Shown here one piece after another: positions 7,510 through 14,637 of a stretch of 14,637 bases of DNA. Source of the DNA: Balneolales bacterium (GTDB lineage Bacteria > Bacteroidota > Rhodothermia > Balneolales > Balneolaceae); contig JAKSCW010000475.1 in assembly GCA_022360375.1 (NCBI GenBank), positions 1 to 14,637 of the forward strand, written 5' to 3'. Made by a program: the position numbers and the translations under genes. The notes under the pieces were generated by a model. The model did not search any database. It was given only the letters and a program-made list of their open reading frames with translations, and was not told where the DNA came from. Position 1 is the first letter of the stretch, and every line of letters starts with the position of its first letter.

Positions 7510-9963
7510 TTAGAACATCCGGGACAAAGCAATACCCGGATAGAATCCTGGTTCATCAATGCGGTAGGCTAAATCAACCCGGATTAAGCTGAATATATTG
7601 CTCAGGGAAACTCCTACTTCAGAATATAAATTACCTGGGGAAGGTGGAAGATATCCCATTGATGAAATGAAAAATTCTTCCTGCTCTTTTGGAATCCATG
7701 TTTTACCAATTCCACCAAAAGTAATGATACTTAAGCCAAGCTTAGCAGCATTTCTCCAACCAAGAGCTTCTAATGGTACAGATCTAAAATTATGCTCTGC
7801 ATGTAAAGAAAAATAGCTGGCCCCTTCGTATGGGACATACCTTCGGGATTTAAACGCACCAAAAGGGGTGAAATAACCTAAAGAGGCATCCATTACTCCA
7901 TTTTTCTGGACGGGTAAATCGCCAATAAATGTACCTGCATTAAGTCGTATATCTACTGCATTAGGGATGAATCTGCGCTTATAAAAGGTTGTATATCTTC
8001 GGTAAACATCAATTCCAAACTTTGTGAAATTCCAATCACTTCCCAACGCCGTTAGTGATTGTTCAACCGTGATTTCAATATTATCAGCACCAATGATACC
8101 CAGTGCTTCCTTGCCTTCCCCGCTTTCCATTTTTATTTCAAAAGAGCTTAATGTTCCTTCCTGAATAAAAGGGTTAGGACGCTGTATAAAACTACTTCCC
8201 AAAACATCATAACTAGTCTTAAAATTGATACTTGAATGCTCTTCTAACCGATACCGGAATTTAAATGTCTCACTTCTCCTGAGAGGGCGGAAAGAGGCAG
8301 CTATGAATACACCTTCATTTCGGTAGTAATCGAAATAATCTTCGTACCCAAGCAGTGGCATCGTACTGAGCAGCCCTTTTTTGAATAAATCAGAGTTGTA
8401 CCTGGTATCGGTTGTAAAACTGTAACCTGCAGAAACTGAAAAACGCCAGGTATTTGGAAGCGGCCACCAGGAAATATTTGCACCATGATTCAATGATTCA
8501 TACCCAGTACTATATCCAATATTTGCCCTGGAACGAATTCTTCGGTCTGCATATCTGCGTTCGTGGTTTAAACCCGCATATACTGCGTCAACCCGATTGT
8601 ACCTGACATCAATTCCAAAATTTCTGAATTCATCTCTCAGCAAAGAATTTCTATTTGAAGTGCGGCTACTACCTGAAGATGAAGTATTCGTTCCACTACT
8701 GCTTGTATTGCTGCTTGCCTCATTATCATTATCCTCGTCTTCCCAATCAATAAAACGAACCAAAAAACCCTTTGGCTTAAATGCCTTTTCCAGAGTAGCA
8801 GTACTATCTAAACTTCCATAAGCACGTTCTTCAACATTTGATAAAGGAACAACATCCACCGTAGCTACAAATATTGAATCGGACTTATCAATTGTGGTTG
8901 AATCGATGGTTATCCAGTCATAGTCTTCATAAAGCGAATCCGGGAGGGGGATATTTACTTCGTAATTATTAAGCTTAGACACTTGCTTAAACCCGATCGG
9001 TGGAAATCTTAACCCCGGAACCCCTACTTCAACTAAACCCTCCATTCTGAAGTCTACCGGTAACCAAAAATCACCACCAAAATTACTAAACTGTTGCTCA
9101 TAATACATGTTAAACTCCTGGACAGGAGCAGGAAATACGACCACAGAATTTGGCTTCAAGCGAACTGAAATCATGGCATATTCCTCATCCATTACATAAA
9201 TAGTGCCTTCAAAAAGCGGCTGTAATTTCCTTCTCGGAGTTACTTCAATTTCAAAAATTACCTTCTCATCAATTTTTGAGAAATCCACTAGCTCAAAGTT
9301 ATAGTATTTCAGGGCATCCGGATGAGTTACCCCCCTGAGATCGAATTCAACAATATCCAAATTGTCATCATAGAAATTTGGTAAATAGCTTACCCCGGCA
9401 AAGTTATTGCTCCCTTCAATATTTGCCGTTTGTCTCCTTGACTTCAATACCTCGCGGCTTCCCCGCTCCCGGTCCCAGAAGGCTTGAGAAACACTTTCTG
9501 ATATAGATACTATACTTGTGTCATTTAGAAGTTGTTGCCTGCTGTAGGCGTCAACTTGATATGTAGTCAAATTCTCTCTCCAAATCGCTTTTCTTCGGAT
9601 AACTTCCCGCATTATGGAAATGGCGGGGTCTTCTCCTGTAACTATAATTTCCTCCATCTCCAGAAAAGCTTCTTCCATCAAAAAGTCGACTGGCTCATCT
9701 GCGCTCATTACCACAATTTCTTTACTCTCATAGCCTAAAAAACGTGCTATAAGTGTTGCAGGAAGCTCATCTACCTTTAAAGAAAACTCCCCATCTTCGT
9801 TTGCAATTGTACCCTTATATGTTCCCTTAATTATAATGTGCGCAGCGGGTAATGGTTCTGCCGAGTTTGCATCTACAACGCGCCCGGTAATTAGTTCCTG
9901 AGATTGCACTTCAATATTAATAAAAAGTGCTATAAAGATGAGCCCTGATATCTTTTTCCACAT
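7510..9963 (-). CDS. DUF5686-type outer-membrane protein with carboxypeptidase-regulatory-like N-domain
   Basis: This 817-residue outer-membrane protein has a signal peptide at 1-21 (cleavage near VQS-QE). A carboxypeptidase-regulatory-like beta-sandwich follows (about 24-97), with ITGRVVDANSAEPLPAAHI and GTIANEDGEFSL as its signature. The central region (about 110-340), including IMREVIRRKAIWRENLTTYQVDAYSR-type sequence, matches what I know of the DUF5686 family of Bacteroidota. An acidic, Ser/Thr/Asn-rich linker at about 407-440 leads into a C-terminal beta-barrel (about 445-817) ending in SRMF, a terminal phenylalanine. The family's substrate is unknown to me; the barrel half resembles surface-antigen/BamA-like barrels. 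It is not a SusC/TonB receptor, because no plug or TonB box follows the N-domain. It is a single gene, divergent from the GH92 gene and convergent with the OmpA-family gene. ATG at 9963 has no Shine-Dalgarno sequence. Confidence 0.88.
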   Translation of the reverse strand: MWKKISGLIFIALFINIEVQSQELITGRVVDANSAEPLPAAHIIIKGTYKGTIANEDGEFSLKVDELPATLIARFLGYESKEIVVMSADEPVDFLMEEAFLEMEEIIVTGEDPAISIMREVIRRKAIWRENLTTYQVDAYSRQQLLNDTSIVSISESVSQAFWDRERGSREVLKSRRQTANIEGSNNFAGVSYLPNFYDDNLDIVEFDLRGVTHPDALKYYNFELVDFSKIDEKVIFEIEVTPRRKLQPLFEGTIYVMDEEYAMISVRLKPNSVVVFPAPVQEFNMYYEQQFSNFGGDFWLPVDFRMEGLVEVGVPGLRFPPIGFKQVSKLNNYEVNIPLPDSLYEDYDWITIDSTTIDKSDSIFVATVDVVPLSNVEERAYGSLDSTATLEKAFKPKGFLVRFIDWEDEDNDNEASSNTSSSGTNTSSSGSSRTSNRNSLLRDEFRNFGIDVRYNRVDAVYAGLNHERRYADRRIRSRANIGYSTGYESLNHGANISWWPLPNTWRFSVSAGYSFTTDTRYNSDLFKKGLLSTMPLLGYEDYFDYYRNEGVFIAASFRPLRRSETFKFRYRLEEHSSINFKTSYDVLGSSFIQRPNPFIQEGTLSSFEIKMESGEGKEALGIIGADNIEITVEQSLTALGSDWNFTKFGIDVYRRYTTFYKRRFIPNAVDIRLNAGTFIGDLPVQKNGVMDASLGYFTPFGAFKSRRYVPYEGASYFSLHAEHNFRSVPLEALGWRNAAKLGLSIITFGGIGKTWIPKEQEEFFISSMGYLPPSPGNLYSEVGVSLSNIFSLIRVDLAYRIDEPGFYPGIALSRMF

Positions 9964-10004
9964 TTTTTGACAAATAAAAATTTTAAGAACGCTTTCCCTT
10001 TACT

Positions 10005-10034
10005 ATTATACGAGATCAATGTTTCGTATTACAA
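10005..10034 (-). promoter_or_regulatory. Possible sigma-70-like promoter of the DUF5686 gene
   Basis: On the minus strand TTGTAA (10034-10029) and a perfect TATAAT (10010-10005) are separated by 18 bases, about 42 bases upstream of the start at 9963. The pattern is that of the general sigma-70 type rather than the Bacteroidota -33/-7 type. Support is from sequence match only. Confidence 0.35.
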
Positions 10035-10038
10035 TACG
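10025..10038. promoter_or_regulatory. Inverted repeat, possible operator between divergent genes
   Basis: CGTATT-AC-AATACG is a 6-bp inverted repeat with a two-base centre. It overlaps the -35-like element of the DUF5686 promoter and lies 39 bases before the GH92 start, so a regulator bound here could affect both divergent genes. A 6-bp arm can occur by chance. Confidence 0.3.
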
Positions 10039-10076
10039 TACCAGTAGAGCATTCCTTGTTCAATAATTTCAAGAAT

Positions 10077-12110
10077 ATGAAAAAAATCCCCTTCTTAATT
10101 TTGGCACTTTTGATGCAGTTACCCTTGCAGGCACAAGTTTTTTCAGAATATGTTGATCTTTTTATCGGCACAGCCGGAGATCATGGACAACTGGATCCGG
10201 CGGCAACTGTGCCTTTTGGCATGGTGAAATTAGGCCCGGATACTTCTCCCGGAAATCATAGTGGATATAACTATTATGCGGAAGAAATCAGAGGGTTTTC
10301 TCACAATCGAATTGGTGGGGTTGGCTGTTCCGGAACCGGTGGAAATTTGAGAATTTTTCCGGGATATGGTTCTTATGAAAACATTGATCGTGCGTTCGAT
10401 AAAAGTTCTGAAGTTGCAGTACCTGGGTACTACGAGGTTTTTTTCAATAACTCCGTTAACGTTAAACTAACATCAAATAACCAGTCCGGGTTTCATTCAT
10501 ACACGTTTCCGGCTCAAGATTCCGCTTTTATTGAAATGGATCTCCATAGTTCATTCGCCCGGTTTATTGACGCCGAATATTCCATAATCAACAGCCAGGA
10601 ATTATTCGTTACAGTATCTGCCAGGAATGTTTGCAATTTTGGGCGTTATACCGTGCATTATCACCTTTGGTCTGACTCCCAGCTTAGGTTGGCTGAAGAG
10701 AATAACGGTAAGCTCATTTTTATACCTGACCTTGATAGCGAAAAAACAGTCTCTTTAATCGTCACAGCATCAAGTATCAGCGAAGAAGCAGCACGTGACG
10801 AGTGGGAAAGAACCTCTTCGAGAATAAGCTTCGATCAAGCCAAAGAAAGGGCTGCTAATGAATGGGAAGAAATGCTCTCTAAGATTGAAGTAGAGGGCAA
10901 AGAAGAGTACAAAACTCTTTTCTATACTATGCTATACCGGATTATGCTGAACCCGGTAAAAGTTTCCAATTCCAGGGGTGAATTTAAAAGTGTAGACGGC
11001 AGTACTTATTCATCTGCGGATTATACCCAATATGCATCCTGGTCAATGTGGGATAACTTCAGAAATAAATTCAGTTTGTTGGCAATTCTTTACCCGGAAC
11101 TCTCTTCAGATTTCGGGCACTCACTTGCTGATTTATTTAAAAAAGGAAAAGCGTTTTGGGCAGGATATTACGAACCCGTTCCAACAGTGCGTACAGAACA
11201 TACCATTGTAACGCTTCTGGACTTATACCGCCGTGGAATTACTGATTTCGATTTAGAAGCGGTGTATGGTGCTATGAGTGCTGAAATCACAAATATCCAT
11301 GTAGATAGCCCGGATACCCGGCTAGAACTCAGCTATGACTATTGGGCTCTTTCAGAGATTGCAGGCATTCTTGGAAAAGAGAAAGAACAGGCATTATTCC
11401 TCAATCAGGCGATGCACTATAAACGGGTTTGGAGGGAAAAATTTCTGACGATTAACGACCGCTTTGATATCATGCATGGCGATGGTTTATACGAAGGAAC
11501 TCTTTGGCAATATCGCTGGCATGTTCAGTTTGATATTCCCGGAATCATCGAAATGGTTGGAAGTGAAGAACTATTCACTGAACAGCTGGCATTCTTTTTT
11601 GATAATGATTTATACAACCACGGTAATCAACCTGATTTACATGCTCCTTTTCTTTTCAATTATTCCGGAGCACCATGGCTAACACAAAAATGGGTGAATA
11701 AGATTTTAACGAAAGAAATGAACCAGTTCTATGGAACCCATACAAAATGGGAAACTCCATATGTAGGAAAAATCTATCGTGCGCAACCCGAAGGTTTCAT
11801 TCCCGAAATGGATGATGATGATGGTACAATGTCGGCCTGGTACGTACTCGCTTCTATGGGAATGTATCCGGTACTTGTTGGCGATGCCACTTTCCAGAGA
11901 AGCACCCCTATTTTTGATAAGATTACGATTCATCTTCCGGATGAAAAGAGCTTCGTTATTGAAACAAAGAATTTTAGTGACGAGAGCTTCTACATTGAAT
12001 CGACAACACTGAATGGGGAACCATTTAATGAAACGTACTTAACCCATGATCAAATTACAGCAGGGGGAAAAATGGTGATCGAAACCTCTGTCCGTCCAAG
12101 TAAAAACTAA
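10077..12110 (+). CDS. GH92-family glycoside hydrolase (alpha-mannosidase type)
   Basis: GH92 enzymes are calcium-dependent exo-alpha-mannosidases. This 677-residue protein has a signal peptide at 1-20 (cleavage LQA-QV). The N-terminal beta domain shows the family signature YVDLFIGTAGDHGQLDPAA, ATVPFGMVKLGPDT and GFSHNRIGGVGC (residues 25-84). The (alpha/alpha)6 part contains FYTMLYRIMLNP (282-293), YASWSMWDNFR (319-329), YEGTLWQYRW (472-481; E473 probably the catalytic acid by recall), GNQPDLH (516-522) and MDDDDGTMSAWY (578-589; the paired aspartates hold the likely base). Family members usually have GNEPxHH, so E to Q and H to L changes are unusual here. The length is slightly below the family norm. 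There is no lipobox and no type IX sorting domain, so it is probably periplasmic. I chose ATG at 10077 over TTG at 10056 because the signal peptide starts there. The GH16 gene follows after 18 nt. Confidence 0.92.
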   Translation: MKKIPFLILALLMQLPLQAQVFSEYVDLFIGTAGDHGQLDPAATVPFGMVKLGPDTSPGNHSGYNYYAEEIRGFSHNRIGGVGCSGTGGNLRIFPGYGSYENIDRAFDKSSEVAVPGYYEVFFNNSVNVKLTSNNQSGFHSYTFPAQDSAFIEMDLHSSFARFIDAEYSIINSQELFVTVSARNVCNFGRYTVHYHLWSDSQLRLAEENNGKLIFIPDLDSEKTVSLIVTASSISEEAARDEWERTSSRISFDQAKERAANEWEEMLSKIEVEGKEEYKTLFYTMLYRIMLNPVKVSNSRGEFKSVDGSTYSSADYTQYASWSMWDNFRNKFSLLAILYPELSSDFGHSLADLFKKGKAFWAGYYEPVPTVRTEHTIVTLLDLYRRGITDFDLEAVYGAMSAEITNIHVDSPDTRLELSYDYWALSEIAGILGKEKEQALFLNQAMHYKRVWREKFLTINDRFDIMHGDGLYEGTLWQYRWHVQFDIPGIIEMVGSEELFTEQLAFFFDNDLYNHGNQPDLHAPFLFNYSGAPWLTQKWVNKILTKEMNQFYGTHTKWETPYVGKIYRAQPEGFIPEMDDDDGTMSAWYVLASMGMYPVLVGDATFQRSTPIFDKITIHLPDEKSFVIETKNFSDESFYIESTTLNGEPFNETYLTHDQITAGGKMVIETSVRPSKN

Positions 12111-12128
12111 CCTCTTTGTTCATACAAA

Positions 12129-14006
12129 ATGCGATCTATTCTTTTTTTACCAGTTTTTGGCCTTCTTATAACCACCAGCGTTTTCTCGCAGCGGTATGAA
12201 TTGGTTTGGAGTGATGAGTTTAATGCCGAAGAAGTTGATTTCAATACCTGGACCCCCTGGTATGGAACTGCCTACAATAATGAGCACCAGTTTTATACCG
12301 GAAGGGATACAAATATTACAGTAAATAACGGGTATCTGCATTTAATTGGGCTTAGAGAAAACTTTGAAGGTAGAAACTGGACCTCTGGCCGCATCAAAAG
12401 CCAGCATAATGCCGATTTTTTGTACGGTCGATTTGAAATACGCGCTAAACTTCCAGCTGGCAAGGGGTTATGGCCTGCTTTCTGGCTTATGCCAACCAAC
12501 AGTGAATATGGAAGCTGGCCCTACAGCGGAGAAATCGACATTATGGAATATCGTGGTCATCAAACGAATCGAACACAGGGAACCATACATTTTTCCGAGG
12601 TTGCCTATCCCGGGAGTGGGAGTGCAAATGCCGACCGAGAGTATATGAGTGGGGAATATATTATTGAAGAAGGAGATCTATCCGAAGAGTTTCATATTTA
12701 TTCCATTGAATGGACGGATACAGATATGACCTGGTATCTGAACGATACAGAATTCTTCCACTTAACCAGAGAAGAAATTGAAGACCGAGCTGAAATTTAC
12801 CCCTTTGATAAGGAATTCTATATCATTTTAAATTTAGCTATCGGAGGGAATTACCTGGGAAATGAGCAACCTGACGAAACTACTCCTGACCGAAATGAAG
12901 TAATTGTAGACTATGTGAGGGTGTACCAGGATATGAATCAAAATCCTGAAATACAGCTTTCGTATGAAGATACCGTTCGTGTGGTACCCAATGAATCCAT
13001 AACACTGGAAGCAGTTGTGACTGACCCCGATATATCCGGCAGTATCGACTTGGTTGAATTCTATATAGGCAACGAACAAATAGCCTCATTTACTGAAGAA
13101 CCCTATAGCTATTCCTGGACCCATCCAATTGATGGCTGTTATCCTTTCCATGTACGAGCAGTAGACAATGACAATGGAAGTACCGAATCAGGCCCGCATA
13201 CCATTCTTGAAGTAGGAACCGGTTGCACACGAAGACCATTTGAAAATACCACTTCAACATTTCCCGGTATATTGGAATTAGAGCATTATGACTATGGCGG
13301 GCAGAACGTATCCTATTTAGATTTTTCTGAATTTTCCAACAGTGGGAATGTCCTCAGAACTACGGAAGCCGTAGACATTGCCGTTGATCCTAACGATTCT
13401 GACAATTACATATTAACAGATGGAGAAGATGGTGAATGGACAAGATATACGATAGAAGTAACGGAGCCTGGAATTTATGATTTTGAATTACGGGCTGTAC
13501 CGGGAACAGGAAATGGTCGGGTTGATTTATTCTTAGATGGAGAAGATTGGATTTATTTTACAAGAATCGGTTCAACCAATGACCCATATGTTTATAAATC
13601 AAGAACAGATATCGAATTACATGCAGGCACTTACGACCTCCAGGTAAAACTAACACAGGCAAACATTCAACCTGATCGAATTAAAGGTACTCTTGTTGGT
13701 TCAATTACCAGCAATGAAGAACCCTTGAATGGTATCCCTGCCCAAATTAAAGTATATCAGAATTACCCGAATCCGTTCAATCCAACTACCAACATTTCGT
13801 TTGACCTTCCCGAACCTTCATCTGTTGTTTTGGAAGTGTACAACAACCTTGGCCAACATATTACTACTATTGTTGAAGGGAACCTTCGCGCGGGCACACA
13901 TACCTATACTTTTGATGCAACCTCCCTGAGTAGTGGAATCTATTTCTACAAATTAAAGGCCGTAGATTCTTACCTGTTTACGGGGAAAATGCTCCTCCTC
14001 AAATAA
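12129..14006 (+). CDS. GH16 laminarinase-like endo-beta-1,3-glucanase with Ig-like, CBM6-like and T9SS sorting domains
   Basis: This 625-residue protein is a predicted secreted endo-beta-1,3-glucanase acting on laminarin or similar beta-glucans. A signal peptide covers 1-20 (cleavage VFS-QR). The GH16 catalytic domain covers about 22-268, with the motif EIDIME at 135-140: E135 nucleophile, D137 helper and E140 acid/base. The extra residue in this motif is typical of the laminarinase type. Upstream, AKLPAGKGLWPAFWLMP and, downstream, LNLAIGGNYLG also match the family. An Ig-like domain follows (about 273-363), then a CBM6/CBM35-like beta-sandwich (about 380-524). A type IX secretion sorting domain (about 538-625) has YQNYPNPFNPTTNISFDLP and ends in KMLLLK. 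The protein should therefore be exported through the type IX system to the surface or medium. It lies 18 nt after the GH92 gene, so they are likely co-transcribed. ATG at 12129 has no Shine-Dalgarno sequence. Confidence 0.95.
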   Translation: MRSILFLPVFGLLITTSVFSQRYELVWSDEFNAEEVDFNTWTPWYGTAYNNEHQFYTGRDTNITVNNGYLHLIGLRENFEGRNWTSGRIKSQHNADFLYGRFEIRAKLPAGKGLWPAFWLMPTNSEYGSWPYSGEIDIMEYRGHQTNRTQGTIHFSEVAYPGSGSANADREYMSGEYIIEEGDLSEEFHIYSIEWTDTDMTWYLNDTEFFHLTREEIEDRAEIYPFDKEFYIILNLAIGGNYLGNEQPDETTPDRNEVIVDYVRVYQDMNQNPEIQLSYEDTVRVVPNESITLEAVVTDPDISGSIDLVEFYIGNEQIASFTEEPYSYSWTHPIDGCYPFHVRAVDNDNGSTESGPHTILEVGTGCTRRPFENTTSTFPGILELEHYDYGGQNVSYLDFSEFSNSGNVLRTTEAVDIAVDPNDSDNYILTDGEDGEWTRYTIEVTEPGIYDFELRAVPGTGNGRVDLFLDGEDWIYFTRIGSTNDPYVYKSRTDIELHAGTYDLQVKLTQANIQPDRIKGTLVGSITSNEEPLNGIPAQIKVYQNYPNPFNPTTNISFDLPEPSSVVLEVYNNLGQHITTIVEGNLRAGTHTYTFDATSLSSGIYFYKLKAVDSYLFTGKMLLLK

Positions 14007-14015
14007 ACAACCTGG

Positions 14016-14637
14016 TTAATCCAGTAATCCCGGAAGATACATGCTCAATTCCGGAATAAACGTCACCAGGAACAGAACCACTAATAATGCCAGGAAAAGT
14101 GGAAGAAGTGGCCGCAGTACTTCCTGGATATTAATCTTTGCAACGGATACACCCACAAATAATACAGAACCCACGGGCGGAGTACACAACCCTATACAAA
14201 GGTTCATCACCATAATAATTCCAAAATGAACCGGATCAATACCTAAATCCATTGCAATGGGTAAGAAAATGGGAGTGAAAATCAAAACGGCCGGGGTCAT
14301 ATCCATAAACACACCTACAAATAGCAGAATAGCATTTATAATGAGCAAAATAATGATTTTGTTATCGCTTATGCTAAGAAGGAACGTGCTAAGGTCCTGG
14401 GGAATATTTTCGTATGACATTACCCAACTCATAGCGATAGACGTGCTTACAAGAATCAGGACAATAGATGTGGTCTTAACCGTATCGATAAGTACATTGT
14501 ATAAATCGGCTGTATTTACTTCTCTGTAAATAAACATGGAAAGAATAATCGTATAAACTACTGCTATTGCTGATGCCTCAGTAGCTGTAAAAATACCTGC
14601 AATAATTCCTCCCATTACAATCACTAAAAGAAATATA
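14016..14637 (-). CDS. dctM: TRAP transporter large permease, DctM type (N-terminal half beyond window)
   Basis: This is the C-terminal half of the large membrane subunit of a TRAP transporter, which imports organic acids, such as dicarboxylates or sugar acids, using the ion gradient and a periplasmic binding protein. About 207 residues are visible out of a usual 425-440. The frame stays open to the window edge; the GTG at 14624 is internal, not the start. Family marks include MGGIIAGIFTATEASAIAVVY, the TATEA segment being the DctM counterpart of TPTEA. Also seen are FVGVFMDMTPAVLIFTPIFLPIA, GIDPVHFGIIMVMNLCIGLCTPPVG and a hydrophobic C-terminus. About five transmembrane helices are visible. 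The small subunit and binding protein would be expected beyond the right edge. Convergent with the GH16 gene, stop codons nine bases apart. The substrate cannot be told. Confidence 0.95.
   Translation of the reverse strand, partial: IFLLVIVMGGIIAGIFTATEASAIAVVYTIILSMFIYREVNTADLYNVLIDTVKTTSIVLILVSTSIAMSWVMSYENIPQDLSTFLLSISDNKIIILLIINAILLFVGVFMDMTPAVLIFTPIFLPIAMDLGIDPVHFGIIMVMNLCIGLCTPPVGSVLFVGVSVAKINIQEVLRPLLPLFLALLVVLFLVTFIPELSMYLPGLLD

Noticed and set aside
9967..9972. TTGACA on the plus strand as a -35 box for the GH92 gene
   Set aside because: No -10-like sequence lies 16-19 bases downstream.
10056..10076. TTG start adding seven residues to the GH92 protein
   Set aside because: The signal peptide begins properly at ATG 10077 and the extra residues add no feature.
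14041..14529. Short plus-strand frames inside the TRAP permease gene
   Set aside because: They are antisense to a clearly recognisable DctM sequence and have no features of their own.

Overview
The window looks like a chromosomal piece of a marine or halophilic member of the Bacteroidota/Rhodothermota/Balneolota group, with Balneolota as my best guess. The grounds are a C-terminal type IX secretion sorting domain carrying the NYPNPFNPTT signature, a DUF5686/carboxypeptidase-regulatory-like outer-membrane protein, an OmpA protein with thrombospondin type-3 repeats, moderately AT-rich DNA and mostly weak Shine-Dalgarno sequences. Taxonomy is inferred from protein style only.

Region 1 (1-6213, minus strand) is a compact run of four genes, read from 6213 downwards. 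They encode a secreted protein with a fibronectin-III-like segment, a periplasmic FecR-domain protein, a 914-residue predicted outer-membrane beta-barrel with two N-terminal Ig-like segments, and a CHASE2-class III nucleotidyl cyclase cut by the window edge. The genes are so close together that they are probably one operon. I infer an envelope-sensing chain in which an outer-membrane/periplasmic module feeds a cyclic-nucleotide signal. This is the most interesting part of the window.

Region 2 (6214-7506) holds tRNA-Ala(GGC) on the minus strand, with an intrinsic terminator directly at its 3' end. On the plus strand is an OmpA-family protein with six calcium-binding-type TSP3 repeats and its own terminator. 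The spaces at 6214-6286 and 6396-6539 hold leader and promoter DNA only.

Region 3 (7510-9963, minus) is a large outer-membrane protein of the DUF5686 type. It is divergent from region 4 across a short intergenic region that contains a promoter-like sequence overlapping a small palindrome.

Region 4 (10077-14006, plus) is a two-gene glycan-degradation unit: a GH92-type alpha-mannosidase with a changed active-site-region motif, and, 18 nt downstream, a GH16 laminarinase-like endo-beta-1,3-glucanase with Ig-like, CBM6-like and type IX sorting domains. Together they suggest degradation of algal or fungal cell-wall glycans (beta-glucan plus alpha-mannan), with the GH16 exported to the surface or medium. 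No SusC/SusD pair is present in the window.

Region 5 (14016-14637, minus) is the C-terminal half of a TRAP transporter large permease (DctM), convergent with the GH16 gene. No mobile elements, CRISPR arrays or rRNA genes were seen. The other open frames are shadows of these genes.
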